Shown piece by piece: positions 16,271 to 30,857 of a stretch of DNA of 64,000 bases (position 1 is its first letter; each line of letters begins with the position of its first letter). The notes under the pieces were generated by a model, which was not told the origin of the DNA, ran no database searches, and was given only the letters and a program-made list of their open reading frames with translations. This DNA comes from Idiomarina fontislapidosi. Its GTDB lineage: Bacteria; Pseudomonadota; Gammaproteobacteria; Enterobacterales; Alteromonadaceae. A program made the translations under genes and the position numbers. The DNA lies in assembly GCF_003226255.1 (NCBI RefSeq), contig NZ_QJST01000016.1, positions 1 through 64,000 of the forward strand, in the 5' to 3' direction.

Positions 16271-17935
16271 TTATTTTCCGCGAACGTTTATGCCTTTTTT
16301 CTCAAGCCCGTTATAGATAATGAGCATTTGAGCGATGGTAATCAGGTTGCTGACTAACCAGTACAGCACCAACCCTGAAGGGAACCATAAGAAGAAGACC
16401 GTGAATATGACAGGCATATACTGGAACAACTTCTGTTGCATAGGGTCAGTCGCCGGCGTCGGTTGTAGACGCTGCATGAAGAACATGCTGGCACCCATCA
16501 AAATAGGCAATATGTAGTATGGGTCCTTAGTTGATAAATCTTGGATCCAGAATACAAACGATGAATGACGCAGTTCGACACTTTCGAGTAGTACCCAATA
16601 AAGTGACAAGAAAATGGGTAATTGCAATAACATCGGTAAGCAGCCGCCAAGAGGATTCACCTTTTCCTCTTTGTACAGCTTCATCATTGCTTGGCCCATT
16701 TTCTGACGGTCGTCACCATAGCGCTCACGCAGTGACTTCATCTTAGGCTGAAGCAAGCGCATCTTCGCCATCGAGACGTACTGTGCTTTTGTCAGCGGGA
16801 ACAGTAAGGCTTTGATAATGACGGTAACGAGGATGATTGCCAGACCCCAGTTAATCACAAAGCTTTGTAAGAATTGCAGTAACTTGAAGATCGGCTGCGC
16901 TAACCACCACAAGAAGCCGTAGTCGACGGTCAAATCAAGGTAAGGTGCAACTTGTGCCATCGCATCTTGATCTTTTGGACCAACAAACAAAGTTGAATTG
17001 ATGGTTTGTGAGGTGCCAGGTTGAACCGTCGTCGATGGGTATAAAACGCCAATAACTGCTTGATTTGAACGGGTTACCTGCGAATAGAATTTATTCTGTT
17101 GAGTTTGAGTTGGAACCCACGCAGCGACAAAGTAATGCTGTAGCATACTGACCCAACCACTCTCGGTTGTGACATTAAGCTTTTTCTCACGCATGTCATC
17201 GAACGGGTACTTCTCAAATTTATCTTCGTCCTGCGAGTAAGCAGCACCGAAGTAGGTCGGCATAATCATGCTGCCGCTTTCGCCCGCAGCCATGGTTTGC
17301 TGTAACTGACCATAGAACTGAAATTGCGCCGCTTCAGAGCCTTGGTTTTCAACTGCGTAGTTAACACCAATATCATAATGACCGCGTTTGATGACAAAGG
17401 TTTTAGTCACTTGCAAACCTGACTCGGTTTGAGTGGTAAGCGGTACTTCAAGGGTATCGCCTTCTAAGCGATAGCGTTCTTGAGTTGCCTGATATTGCGC
17501 ACGACCATTGTTCGAGTCGATACCTTGCGGACCGATAAGCCCTGATTGTGCAATATAGATGTGGTTGCTATTACGCTTTAATAATTGAAACCGTTCTTCA
17601 GAATCGAGTGTTGCAGCAAACTCAAGTAGTTTTGCTGAAACGATATCACCGCCGTTCAAATCGATTTTTAATTCGAGTTCGTCGGTTACAACGGTAATAA
17701 GGCGACCATTACTGGTAATAGCGTTAGGGCTGTTACTCTCTGGTACTGCGGAATCAGCCGTATTTGACCCTGCTTGAGGTACAGCAGCGCTATTTTGGTT
17801 TTCGGTTTGTTGCGTTGTCTGTTGTGTTTGCTGAGGCGCTTTCGTGCCTGGGGCAGTGTCGATTGTCCATTGCTGGAACAAAAAGAACGACACAACAATA
17901 AACGCAACCAATAGTATCGAGCGTGGCGAATTCAT
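16271..17935 (-). CDS. yidC: Membrane protein insertase YidC
   Basis: YidC inserts and folds inner-membrane proteins, alone or with SecYEG. The 554-residue protein shows the gammaproteobacterial plan: an N-terminal membrane anchor (SILLVAFIVVSFFLFQQW), a glutamine-rich linker, a large periplasmic beta domain (about 60-340), then the conserved core with WGLAIILVTVIIKALLFPLT, the cytosolic hairpin MRLLQPKMKSLRERYGDDRQ, and further membrane helices. It follows yidD by 24 bp in the rpmH-rnpA-yidD-yidC operon. Confidence 0.97.
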   Translation of the reverse strand: MNSPRSILLVAFIVVSFFLFQQWTIDTAPGTKAPQQTQQTTQQTENQNSAAVPQAGSNTADSAVPESNSPNAITSNGRLITVVTDELELKIDLNGGDIVSAKLLEFAATLDSEERFQLLKRNSNHIYIAQSGLIGPQGIDSNNGRAQYQATQERYRLEGDTLEVPLTTQTESGLQVTKTFVIKRGHYDIGVNYAVENQGSEAAQFQFYGQLQQTMAAGESGSMIMPTYFGAAYSQDEDKFEKYPFDDMREKKLNVTTESGWVSMLQHYFVAAWVPTQTQQNKFYSQVTRSNQAVIGVLYPSTTVQPGTSQTINSTLFVGPKDQDAMAQVAPYLDLTVDYGFLWWLAQPIFKLLQFLQSFVINWGLAIILVTVIIKALLFPLTKAQYVSMAKMRLLQPKMKSLRERYGDDRQKMGQAMMKLYKEEKVNPLGGCLPMLLQLPIFLSLYWVLLESVELRHSSFVFWIQDLSTKDPYYILPILMGASMFFMQRLQPTPATDPMQQKLFQYMPVIFTVFFLWFPSGLVLYWLVSNLITIAQMLIIYNGLEKKGINVRGK

Positions 17936-17959
17936 AATGATTTCGTCTCTATTACTTGT

Positions 17960-18238
17960 CTATTTCTTTGACTGTGAATGATTCGGTTCGATGTTATCAG
18001 AAGAAACTTCCGGCACAGGATCGAAACCACCTTCGGAACCCGGATGACAACGGCTAAGCCTTCGTGCTGCCAACCCAATGCCGCGTATTGTACCGTGTTT
18101 CTGTATAGCCTCACAGGCATAATGTGAACACGATGGATAAAAACGACATCGAGGGCCGATTATGGGCGAAATAACCAGCTGATAAAATTTAATCAGGCCG
18201 ATTGGTATTGCTTGCAACGCTTTGCTAATTTTCGCCAT
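17960..18238 (-). CDS. yidD: Membrane protein insertion efficiency factor YidD
   Basis: The 92-residue protein has the family signature [28 protein letters not shown] followed by [18 protein letters not shown], including the conserved cysteines. It is a small amphipathic, membrane-associated helper of YidC. The start lies 46 bp inside the end of rnpA, an overlap usual for this pair, which indicates translational coupling. Confidence 0.93.
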   Translation of the reverse strand: MAKISKALQAIPIGLIKFYQLVISPIIGPRCRFYPSCSHYACEAIQKHGTIRGIGLAARRLSRCHPGSEGGFDPVPEVSSDNIEPNHSQSKK

Positions 18239-18564
18239 AGATAATTTAACGTATCAGCCATTTGAGCACTATCCAGTGTATCAATGCCGTGTTTAGCAAT
18301 GATGACAATATCGAAGGCTGGAATGTCATGCTGTTTTAGTCTGAAAGTCTCGCGCACTTGACGCTTGAATCGATTCCGAGCGACCGCTGTTTTAGCACGT
18401 TTTTTACTGATAGTAACGCCAATTCTGGGATGCCCAAGTTGGTTAGGGCAGGCAAGCATGGTGATATGCGCTGTGACAGCTTTAACGGGAGGATTATCGA
18501 AAACCGTCTGGAAGTGCGAGGGAGTTAAGAGTCTTAACTCCCGTCCATAATGATAGTGCGTCAC
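18193..18564 (-). CDS. rnpA: Ribonuclease P protein component
   Basis: The 123-residue basic protein assists the RNase P RNA in maturing tRNA 5' ends. The family motif [29 protein letters not shown] is present near residue 62, preceded by [15 protein letters not shown]. It lies 19 bp downstream of rpmH, the standard pairing, and overlaps yidD at its end. Confidence 0.95.
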   Translation of the reverse strand: MTHYHYGRELRLLTPSHFQTVFDNPPVKAVTAHITMLACPNQLGHPRIGVTISKKRAKTAVARNRFKRQVRETFRLKQHDIPAFDIVIIAKHGIDTLDSAQMADTLNYLWRKLAKRCKQYQSA

Positions 18565-18583
18565 TGAATGGACACTATCTATC

Positions 18584-18718
18584 TTATGCGCTTAATACTT
18601 TGCGACCACGTGCACGACGACGTGCAATAACCTTACGGCCATTTTTGGTTGCCATACGAGCACGGAAACCGTGGGTGCGCTTGCGTTTTAATACGCTTGG
18701 TTGAAAAGTTCTTTTCAT
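18584..18718 (-). CDS. rpmH: 50S ribosomal protein L34
   Basis: A 44-residue gene opening [20 protein letters not shown] and ending [12 protein letters not shown], the standard length and sequence of L34. It is the first gene of the rpmH-rnpA-yidD-yidC operon and is divergent from dnaA. Confidence 0.97.
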   Translation of the reverse strand: MKRTFQPSVLKRKRTHGFRARMATKNGRKVIARRRARGRKVLSA

Positions 18719-19061
18719 AACATTAATTCCATCGGTCAGATTGTTACTTTCCCACGCTGGCCGAAAATCTTCTGAGTCACCAAACGTGAAGGTAAAAAAT
18801 TGTGAGCGCGGATCTTACTCGATCCTCGGTGCTTTAGTCAATGTATTTAGGTCAAAAAATCAGACAGAAGCAAAATAATTTAATCCACAATTTAGTGTGT
18901 AGAGGCGTCACGCATTGTGGATAAAAATATGTTATCCAATTTCACGCGCTTGCTCAAAAAATCAACTTTCTATCGCTGTAGCTCTTTTATTGGTGGCGAT
19001 TTTAGCTAATCTAGAGTAAACTTAACAGCAATAAAATTATAACTAAAAGGGAGTAGGTAGT
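18719..19061. promoter_or_regulatory. rpmH-dnaA intergenic region with DnaA boxes (dnaA promoter, possible origin)
   Basis: The 343-bp AT-rich gap separates divergent rpmH and dnaA. It holds one perfect DnaA box (TGTGGATAA, 18916-18924) and a near match (TAATCCACA, 18891-18899). That suffices for DnaA autoregulation. Only two GATC sites are visible (about 18814 and 18828), and I see no 13-mer array, so it does not resemble the E. coli type of oriC. In Pseudomonas this position is the origin, so an origin role stays open. Confidence 0.6.
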
Positions 19062-20426
19062 GTGAATAATTCGCTTTGGCAACAATGTGTTGAGCGACTG
19101 CAAGCAGAATTGCCGTTGCAGCAGTTCAATACGTGGATCAGACCACTGCAGTCTGAGCTGAATGGCGATATCTTAACCCTCTACGCTCCAAATATTTACT
19201 CCCTTGATTGGGTACGCGATAAGTACCTAAATACCATCAATAGTTACCTCAGCGCACTGACCGATGACAAAGCGCCCGATGTAGTGCTTGAAGTCGGCAA
19301 CGTAAGTAGTGCTGCACCGGCGCGCACGGCGAGTCAACCAAGAGCCAGTCAACGTCGTAGCCAAGTTAATCGAGGCTCAGACAATCCGCTGCGTTCGGAA
19401 TCCTTTGAAAGCAACATTCACCCAGAGTACACCTTTGACAACTTCGTTGAGGGTAAGAGTAACCAGCTTGCTCGTGCGGCGGCGATTCAAGTTGCTGAGA
19501 ACCCGGGTGGGGTTTATAACCCGTTGTTTGTATATGGTGGTACCGGCTTAGGTAAAACGCACTTATTGCATGCTGTGGGTAACGGCATTATGCAACATAA
19601 GAAGGATGCCAAAGTCTTTTACATTCGAGCGGAACGATTTGTTCAGGATATGGTTAACTCGATACGTAATAGCTCGACAAATGAATTTAAAAAGTATTAC
19701 CGATCGGTTGATGCGTTGCTAATTGATGACATCCACTTCTTTGCCAACAAGAAGGGCTCTCAAGAAGAATTCTTTCATACGTTCAATGCCTTGCTTGAGG
19801 GTAACCAGCAGATCATTATGACGAGCGATCTTTACCCGAAAGAGATAGACGGCGTTGAAGACCGGCTTAAGTCACGTTTTGGCTGGGGTTTGACGATTGC
19901 TATTGAGCCACCAGAGCTCGAGACGCGTGTTGCGATTTTGATTCGGAAGGCTGAGGAACGTGGGTTACATATGCCGCATGAGGTGGCATTCTTTATAGCG
20001 AAGCGTTTGCGATCGAATGTGCGTGAGCTCGAAGGCGCGCTTAACCGTGTCGTAGCTAACGTGTCATTGACTGGACGTCCAATAACTATCGACTTTGTCC
20101 GTGAGGCGTTACGTGATTTGATTGCAGCGCAAGAAAAGCTGGTGACCATTGATAATATTCAGAAAACAGTCGCTGAATACTACAACATCAAATTAGCTGA
20201 TATATTATCTAAACGAAGAAGTCGGTCTGTGGCTCGTCCTCGTCAATTAGCGATGGCGTTGGCGAAAGAACTCACGAACCACAGTCTTCCTGAAATCGGC
20301 GATGCGTTTGGCGGGCGCGATCACACAACGGTGTTACATGCGTGCCGCAAGATTCAGGAACTAAAAGAAGAACAACACGACATTAAAGAAGACTACCGCA
20401 ATCTGATTAGGACGCTATCCTCTTAA
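19062..20426 (+). CDS. dnaA: Chromosomal replication initiator protein DnaA
   Basis: DnaA binds DnaA boxes and opens the origin. All four domains are visible in 454 residues: N-terminal helicase-loading domain ([22 protein letters not shown]), variable linker (about 85-120), AAA+ domain with Walker [15 protein letters not shown] and Walker [10 protein letters not shown], and DNA-binding domain with the signature [13 protein letters not shown] near the end. The start is a GTG behind AAAGGGAG. It heads the dnaA-dnaN-recF-gyrB cluster. Confidence 0.98.
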   Translation: MNNSLWQQCVERLQAELPLQQFNTWIRPLQSELNGDILTLYAPNIYSLDWVRDKYLNTINSYLSALTDDKAPDVVLEVGNVSSAAPARTASQPRASQRRSQVNRGSDNPLRSESFESNIHPEYTFDNFVEGKSNQLARAAAIQVAENPGGVYNPLFVYGGTGLGKTHLLHAVGNGIMQHKKDAKVFYIRAERFVQDMVNSIRNSSTNEFKKYYRSVDALLIDDIHFFANKKGSQEEFFHTFNALLEGNQQIIMTSDLYPKEIDGVEDRLKSRFGWGLTIAIEPPELETRVAILIRKAEERGLHMPHEVAFFIAKRLRSNVRELEGALNRVVANVSLTGRPITIDFVREALRDLIAAQEKLVTIDNIQKTVAEYYNIKLADILSKRRSRSVARPRQLAMALAKELTNHSLPEIGDAFGGRDHTTVLHACRKIQELKEEQHDIKEDYRNLIRTLSS

Positions 20427-20458
20427 TTGGAACGGCACTCTCAACAGGGGACTCATCA

Positions 20459-21562
20459 ATGAAATTTACGGTAAGCCGAGATGCATTTTTAAAACCTCTA
20501 CAAATTGTGAGCGGAGCAGTTGAGCGCAGGCATACGCTTCCAATTCTGTCTAACTTATTGCTTAAGGTTGAGGGTGATACCTTGCGCCTTACCGGCACCG
20601 ATCTTGAGGTTGAGCTGATTTCATCGGTGAATGTTGATTCGTCCGGTGGTGATGGGACGGTGACCGTGCCGGCTAAGAAGCTATTGGATATCGTACGTAG
20701 TCTTCCTGATGAGGCGCCGATTGAGTTAGTCGGAGACGATGAGGGTGTTCGTGTTCGCTCCGGTCGCAGTAAGTTCAAATTAAGCTCTCTCAGCGCTGAT
20801 GACTTTCCAAACATTGAGGACTGGTCGAGTGAAGTCAACTTTGTTACTTCGCAAGATACGTTAAAGCGACTCATGGAGAAGACGCATTTTTCTATGGCGA
20901 ACCAAGATGTTCGTTATTATCTCAATGGGATGCTCTTTGAAACTGACGCAAATATGCTGCGCTCGGTGGCGACAGATGGGCATCGCTTAGCAATGAGTAA
21001 TTGTTATATTGAGCAACCTGGATTAAGTCAAAGACAGGTTATCGTGCCGAGAAAGGGCGTGGTCGAGTTGCTTCGGTTACTTAATGACGACGACTCTGAA
21101 GTGTCGGTAGCGATCGGAAACAACCACATTCGTGTAGAAACAGCCGACATTGTGTTTACAAGTAAACTTGTTGATGGACGCTTTCCGGATTACCGCCGTG
21201 TTGTGCCTCAAGGTGGCGATAAGCAAATTTTTGCTGATCGCGATTTACTGCGTCAAGCATTTGGGCGTGCGTCAATTTTGTCGAATGAGAAGTTTCGTGG
21301 TGTGCGTTTAAATATAGGCGCAAGTGAGCTTTGTATTACTGCAACGAACCCAGAGCAGGAGCAAGCCGAAGAAGTGATTGAAGTCGGCTACGATGGGGAA
21401 GCGATTGAAATTGGTTTTAACGTTAGCTATTTGCTCGATGTGTTAAATAACATCGAGACAGAGGAAGTATGCTTTATCTTATCAGACGCTAATAGCAGTG
21501 CATTAATTGAACCTAAAGATGACGACTCGTGCTGCTATGTCGTAATGCCGATGAGGCTGTAA
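20459..21562 (+). CDS. dnaN: DNA polymerase III sliding clamp beta subunit
   Basis: The 367-residue protein is the ring-shaped clamp that tethers the replicative polymerase. The family start MKFTVSRDAFLKPLQIVSGAVERRHTLPIL and the C-terminal hydrophobic-cleft end YVVMPMRL are both present. It lies 32 bp after dnaA behind AGGGG and 7 bp before recF. Confidence 0.98.
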   Translation: MKFTVSRDAFLKPLQIVSGAVERRHTLPILSNLLLKVEGDTLRLTGTDLEVELISSVNVDSSGGDGTVTVPAKKLLDIVRSLPDEAPIELVGDDEGVRVRSGRSKFKLSSLSADDFPNIEDWSSEVNFVTSQDTLKRLMEKTHFSMANQDVRYYLNGMLFETDANMLRSVATDGHRLAMSNCYIEQPGLSQRQVIVPRKGVVELLRLLNDDDSEVSVAIGNNHIRVETADIVFTSKLVDGRFPDYRRVVPQGGDKQIFADRDLLRQAFGRASILSNEKFRGVRLNIGASELCITATNPEQEQAEEVIEVGYDGEAIEIGFNVSYLLDVLNNIETEEVCFILSDANSSALIEPKDDDSCCYVVMPMRL

Positions 21563-21569
21563 AACGTTT

Positions 21570-25081
<3,512 letters not shown>

Positions 25082-25110
25082 CGCAAGGCAAACCGCTTAT
25101 AAATAAGCAC

Positions 25111-25141
25111 AAAAAAACCCGCTCATTGAGCGGGTTTTTTA
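25111..25141. terminator. Bidirectional terminator between gyrB and glyS
   Basis: AACCCGCTC and GAGCGGGTT pair around a 3-base loop, with an A-run before and a T-run after. It serves both convergent genes. Confidence 0.9.
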
Positions 25142-25156
25142 TTATTGCGGCTTTGA

Positions 25157-27223
25157 TTACTGCAACAAGGAAATATCAGCAACACGCAAGAACATACCGC
25201 GTAGTTGATACAAAAGGTTCAAGCGGTTTTGACGAATAGCTGGGTCGTCATCATTGACCATTACATTCTCGAAGAAGTCATCGATAGGTGACTTCAATGC
25301 AGCCATTCGTGTCAGCGCGCCTTCATAATTGCCAGCAGCAATTTCTGGCTCTGCACTTGTCTCTGTCTCAGATATTTGTGCCGCCAAGGTTTTTTCTTCA
25401 GCCGCCTTTAGCAAATCATGATCCACTTGACCTGTTAGCTCGCCTTCAGACTTGGAAAGTATATTACTAACGCGCTTATTAGCCGCTGAAAGGCTCTCTG
25501 CGGCCTCGTGTTGCTTAAAGGCTGCAACGGCGTGGATTCGTAAGTTAAAGTCCGCAGGACGTGATGGAGCGCGAGCTAAGACTGATTGAATAACGTCGAC
25601 AGCGACGCCTTGTTCTTGATACCAAGGGCGGAAGCGACCCACAATAAATTCGAAAACATTCTCGCGTACATCTTTATTACTGATGCGCTCACCGAACCCT
25701 TCAATCGCTGCGTCGATTAGGTCATACAGGTCGAGATTTAAGTTAGACTCAACAATAATACGAATCAAGCCAAGCGCCGCACGGCGTAAAGCAAATGGGT
25801 CACGGTCACCTTTAGGTGTTTGACCAATACCAAAGATACCCACTAACGAATCAAGTTTATCGGCCAGTGCAACGGCGCGGCTTACATCGGAAGTAGGGAG
25901 GCTATCGCCGGCAAACCTCGGCCAATAGTGTTGTTCAATAGCATCCGCAACTGCGGTGTCTAAGCCATCGTTGAGCGCATAGTGTCTTCCCATCACACCT
26001 TGGGTTTCAGGAAACTCTGACACCATGTCTGTCACAAGGTCCGCTTTACACAATTCACCGGCTAAGTGAGCTTGGTCTGAGTCGGCATTGAGCGCCTTCG
26101 CAATACGTGCACTCAATGTCGCAATACGCTCAGATTTATCTTTCATCGTGCCAAGCTGCTTTTGGAACAATACGGTTGCGAGTTTATCGAGACGTGTACG
26201 AAGCGTCTGCTTCTTGTCCGATTCAAAGAAGAACTGTGCATCAGCCAAACGAGGGCGAACCACACGTTCGTTACCTTTAATGACTTGCTCAGGGTCCTTG
26301 CTATCGATATTGGTGATAAAGATGAACACTGGCTTAAGTTGACCTTGCGTGTCTTCGACAGGGAAGTACCGTTGATCGTCTTTCATAGTGACGATGAGGG
26401 CTTCCTTCGGAACCGCCAAGAATTGCTCATCAAAGCTTGCAGACAGCGCTACTGGCCATTCAACCAGCGCTGAAACTTCCTCAATCAAATCTTCGTCAGA
26501 CTCTACCTTGCCGCCTAACTGAGAGGCTAAATCATTGATTGAAGAACGGATTAGCTCCATGCGTTTAGCCTGGTCGGCTATTACGTGATGCTTATAGAGC
26601 TGTGCTTCGTAATCATCTGCATGCTGGATATCGAAACCATCGGGCGCGTGGAAACGATGCGCGTTAATATGGCGACCACTCTGAATATCGAGCAACTTAG
26701 CGTCAATTAAGTCGTCACCAAACAGTAGGCACAAGGTATGCACTGGACGTATAAACTGTGCATCGGAATCACCCCAGCGCATCGGTTTAGGAATAGGTAG
26801 GCGCTTTAACGCATCTTCGACGATGCCGGGAAGTAATTGAGCTAATGATTCACCTTTAACTTCGGCCTTATGAAGCAACCAGGCGCCCTTGTCGGTTTCC
26901 AATCGCTCGGCTTCGTTGACCTCAATTCCATTCGAGCGAGCCCAGCCTTGTGCGGCTTTGGTCGGCTCACCTGATTCATCAAACGCGACCTCAATGGATG
27001 GTCCACGTTTTTCGACCACTTTGTCTTGCTGCTGACCCTGCAAAGCGGTGACCACAACGGCTAACCGACGTGGTGTTGCAAGCGCTTTGATGCTGCTGAA
27101 GGCAAGCTCAGCCTTAGTTAAACCTTCCTCGATACCTTGCTTAAAACTTTCACTTAACTGTTTAAGTGCCTTCGGAGGAAGCTCTTCGGTTCCTATTTCA
27201 ACGAGTAAAGTATCCTGCTTCAC
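25157..27223 (-). CDS. glyS: Glycyl-tRNA synthetase beta subunit
   Basis: GlyS is the tRNA-binding subunit of the bacterial alpha2beta2 glycyl-tRNA synthetase. Family motifs [18 protein letters not shown] and [10 protein letters not shown] open the protein; [18 protein letters not shown] and [11 protein letters not shown] lie towards the C-terminus. I take the GTG at 27223 because GGAG lies 7 bases before it and the resulting 688 residues match the usual length. It starts 2 bp after the glyQ stop. Confidence 0.95.
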   Translation of the reverse strand: MKQDTLLVEIGTEELPPKALKQLSESFKQGIEEGLTKAELAFSSIKALATPRRLAVVVTALQGQQQDKVVEKRGPSIEVAFDESGEPTKAAQGWARSNGIEVNEAERLETDKGAWLLHKAEVKGESLAQLLPGIVEDALKRLPIPKPMRWGDSDAQFIRPVHTLCLLFGDDLIDAKLLDIQSGRHINAHRFHAPDGFDIQHADDYEAQLYKHHVIADQAKRMELIRSSINDLASQLGGKVESDEDLIEEVSALVEWPVALSASFDEQFLAVPKEALIVTMKDDQRYFPVEDTQGQLKPVFIFITNIDSKDPEQVIKGNERVVRPRLADAQFFFESDKKQTLRTRLDKLATVLFQKQLGTMKDKSERIATLSARIAKALNADSDQAHLAGELCKADLVTDMVSEFPETQGVMGRHYALNDGLDTAVADAIEQHYWPRFAGDSLPTSDVSRAVALADKLDSLVGIFGIGQTPKGDRDPFALRRAALGLIRIIVESNLNLDLYDLIDAAIEGFGERISNKDVRENVFEFIVGRFRPWYQEQGVAVDVIQSVLARAPSRPADFNLRIHAVAAFKQHEAAESLSAANKRVSNILSKSEGELTGQVDHDLLKAAEEKTLAAQISETETSAEPEIAAGNYEGALTRMAALKSPIDDFFENVMVNDDDPAIRQNRLNLLYQLRGMFLRVADISLLQ

Positions 27224-27225
27224 AA

Positions 27226-28146
27226 TTAAGCTCCTTCCGATTCCGACGAGTTTTGACATAAGGGAAAGCCAAGTGCTTCGCGTGCTTGGTAATAAACTTC
27301 GGCACATGCTTTGGCCATCGTTCTCACGCGTAAGATATAACGCTGACGCTCTGTCACGGAAATGGCGTGACGTGCATCAAGTAGGTTAAATGCATGCGAT
27401 GCCTTCATCACTTGTTCATAAGCTGGCAATGATAAACCTCGTTCAATCAATACGTTACACTCTTGCTCGCACTCGTCGAAGCGGCGGAAAAGGGTATCGG
27501 TATCGGCGATTTCAAAGTTATATGTCGATTGCTCGACTTCGTTCTGATGAAACACATCGCGATAGTAAATTTTGCCACGCGGACCGTCAGCCCACACTAA
27601 GTCATAAATGCTATCGACACCTTGAATGTACATCGCAAGTCGCTCGAGTCCATAAGTGATCTCTCCAGCGACCGGCTTACACTCAAGGCCGCCCACTTGC
27701 TGGAAGTAGGTGAACTGAGTAACTTCCATGCCGTTTAACCATACTTCCCAACCCAAACCCCATGCGCCTAGGGTTGGGCTTTCCCAGTTATCCTCAACAA
27801 AGCGGATGTCATGGGTGAGTGGATCAAATCCAAGCAGCTTCAGCGAGCCTAAATACAACTCTTGGATATCCTTAGGCGACGGCTTCATAATGACTTGGAA
27901 CTGATAGTAATGTTGAAGTCTGTTGGGGTTCTCACCATAGCGGCCGTCGGTAGGGCGACGGCAAGGTTGCACGTAGGCAAAGCTTGCCGGCTCAGGGCCA
28001 AGTGAGCGTAAGAATGTCATTGGATGAAAGGTGCCCGCACCCACTTCCATATCTAAAGGTTGGACTACCGCACAACCTTGCTGAGCCCAATAATCTTGTA
28101 GGGCGAGAATCAGCCCCTGAAAAGTGTTAACGTCGTATTTTGCCAT
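27226..28146 (-). CDS. glyQ: Glycyl-tRNA synthetase alpha subunit
   Basis: GlyQ carries the class II catalytic core that activates glycine. The 306-residue protein shows [35 protein letters not shown], the [20 protein letters not shown] motif, and [24 protein letters not shown]. The start at [12 protein letters not shown] fits the family better than the ATG four codons upstream. It is first of the glyQ-glyS pair and divergent from tag. Confidence 0.96.
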   Translation of the reverse strand: MAKYDVNTFQGLILALQDYWAQQGCAVVQPLDMEVGAGTFHPMTFLRSLGPEPASFAYVQPCRRPTDGRYGENPNRLQHYYQFQVIMKPSPKDIQELYLGSLKLLGFDPLTHDIRFVEDNWESPTLGAWGLGWEVWLNGMEVTQFTYFQQVGGLECKPVAGEITYGLERLAMYIQGVDSIYDLVWADGPRGKIYYRDVFHQNEVEQSTYNFEIADTDTLFRRFDECEQECNVLIERGLSLPAYEQVMKASHAFNLLDARHAISVTERQRYILRVRTMAKACAEVYYQAREALGFPLCQNSSESEGA

Positions 28147-28236
28147 AAATGTCCGCAACCTATTTTTTGGTTGACCAAAGATAAACTTATATGCCTAGAT
28201 TATACCCTCTGATAAGCCTCGGTTATAGGGGATAAA

Positions 28237-28851
28237 ATGACAAATCAACAACTCATTCGTTGCGGTTGGTGTGAGGGCGATGGAGAATACCAACGCTATC
28301 ACGATACCTTATGGGGTGTGCCAGTAAATGACTCACAGGATTTATTTGCCAAACTGTGTCTTGATGGTCAGCAAGCAGGACTGAGTTGGCTGACTATTTT
28401 GCGTAAGTGGGATGCGTACCACGAGTTATTCCATAACTTTGACCCGGACGCGCTTATTGCGATGCCGAGCTCAGAGCGTGAGGCACTGTATAGCAACCCT
28501 GCCATTATTCGTAGTCGAGCAAAAATCGACGCCATATTTACTAATGCACATGCATACCTTAAATTGCGTGACGAGGGACAACCATTTAACGAATTCTTAT
28601 GGAAATTCGTTGAGTTTAAGCCCAAAATTAATGCGCATAACGCACTATCTTACGTGCCAACAGAAACTGAAGCGTCGCGACAAATGGCAAAAGCTTTAAA
28701 AAAAGAAGGCTTTAAGTTTGTTGGTCCGACAATTTGTTATGCTTTTATGCAAGCTGTTGGTATGGTTAATGATCATCTCGTCGACTGTCATCGTTATCAA
28801 CCATGCAAGGCAGCGATGGAAACCTTTAGACTTAGCACTAACTGGAAGTGA
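28237..28851 (+). CDS. tag: DNA-3-methyladenine glycosylase I
   Basis: Tag removes 3-methyladenine from DNA as the first step of base-excision repair. The 204-residue protein has the N-terminal RCGWCEGDGEYQRYHDTLWGVP, which supplies zinc-ligand Cys and His. The C-terminal NDHLVDCHRY supplies the remaining His and Cys. QQAGLSWLTILRKWDAY is also characteristic. It is divergent from glyQ; gene order gyrB-glyS-glyQ-tag is common in Alteromonadales. Confidence 0.95.
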   Translation: MTNQQLIRCGWCEGDGEYQRYHDTLWGVPVNDSQDLFAKLCLDGQQAGLSWLTILRKWDAYHELFHNFDPDALIAMPSSEREALYSNPAIIRSRAKIDAIFTNAHAYLKLRDEGQPFNEFLWKFVEFKPKINAHNALSYVPTETEASRQMAKALKKEGFKFVGPTICYAFMQAVGMVNDHLVDCHRYQPCKAAMETFRLSTNWK

Positions 28852-28852
28852 T

Positions 28853-29332
28853 ATGATAGAAATTACCTTGGCTGACTACGCCAACCCAGCACATGCTCAA
28901 GCGGTTGTTAATATGCTCGACATGTACGCGAAAGACCCAATGGGGGGCGGAGAAGGAATCGCTGAAGAGGTAAAGGATAACCTCATTAAAGAGATGGCCA
29001 AACGGGATAATGTATTTTCTTTACTCGCGTTTGATGGTGATCAGCCCGTTGGCGTGGTGAACTGTGTAGAGGGTTTCTCGACCTTTGCTGCGAAGCCATT
29101 GATGAATATTCATGACATCGCTGTGGTTGAAGAGTATCGCGGTCAGGGTGTTGCGCAAAAGCTACTTGAAGAAGTTAAAACGTTGGCGCAGTTTCGTGGT
29201 TGCGTAAAATTAACGCTTGAAGTGCTGACTAACAATGATCGCGCGAAGAAAGCCTATGAGAGCTTTGGTTTTAAACCCTATGAACTCGGTGATGTAGGTC
29301 AAGCAGAGTTCTGGGAGTGTTACCTTACCTAA
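28853..29332 (+). CDS. GNAT-family N-acetyltransferase
   Basis: The 159-residue protein shows the acetyl-CoA-binding signature IHDIAVVEEYRGQGVAQKLLEEVK, with Q/RxxGxG/A at YRGQGVA, and the C-terminal NDRAKKAYESFGFKPY typical of GNAT enzymes. The ATG at 28853 follows the tag stop by one base, suggesting co-expression with tag. The substrate cannot be inferred. Confidence 0.85.
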   Translation: MIEITLADYANPAHAQAVVNMLDMYAKDPMGGGEGIAEEVKDNLIKEMAKRDNVFSLLAFDGDQPVGVVNCVEGFSTFAAKPLMNIHDIAVVEEYRGQGVAQKLLEEVKTLAQFRGCVKLTLEVLTNNDRAKKAYESFGFKPYELGDVGQAEFWECYLT

Positions 29333-29354
29333 TCCCTACGATAACGTCGCACGT

Positions 29355-29597
29355 TTAGTCGTGCGACTTCTCAATCCAGTAAGTATAGGGTGCCTCAACG
29401 ACATCCTGCTGCACCAGCTTATGATCCATAAACTCGCAAAACTGCGGAATGTCACGTTTGGTGGCAGGGTCATCTGCGATGACTTTTACCACTTGCCCGA
29501 CAGTTAACTTACGCATTGTCGCCCGCACCAACATCACGGGTTCGGGACATCGAAGACCAAGAGTATCGAGTTCTTTATCGGCTCTGTTTTCCATCAT
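29355..29597 (-). CDS. tusA: Sulfur carrier protein TusA
   Basis: TusA takes sulfur from IscS for 2-thiolation of tRNA wobble uridines. The product (about 80 residues) has the defining motif LDTLGLRCPEPVMLVRATMRKL with the active cysteine, and ADDPATKRDIPQFCEFMDHKL. I prefer the ATG at 29597: the first in-frame ATG, at 29621, lies against the T-tract of the fadA terminator and lacks a ribosome site. Confidence 0.92.
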   Translation of the reverse strand: MMENRADKELDTLGLRCPEPVMLVRATMRKLTVGQVVKVIADDPATKRDIPQFCEFMDHKLVQQDVVEAPYTYWIEKSHD

Positions 29598-29621
29598 CTC
29601 ATGCTCATTTAAAGCAACCAT

Positions 29622-29657
29622 AAAAAAAGCCTATGATACCACAGGCATCATAGGCTT
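29622..29657 (-). terminator. Intrinsic terminator of the fadBA operon
   Basis: AAGCCTATGAT and ATCATAGGCTT form an 11-bp stem followed, on the minus strand, by seven T. It lies 19 bp past the fadA stop and directly before tusA. Confidence 0.9.
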
Positions 29658-29675
29658 AAATGCGTGTAGAGGCGT

Positions 29676-30857
<1,182 letters not shown>

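Noticed and set aside
18719-19061. A full E. coli-like oriC before dnaA
   Set aside because: Only one perfect and one near DnaA box and very few GATC sites; better described as the dnaA promoter with an open question on origin function.
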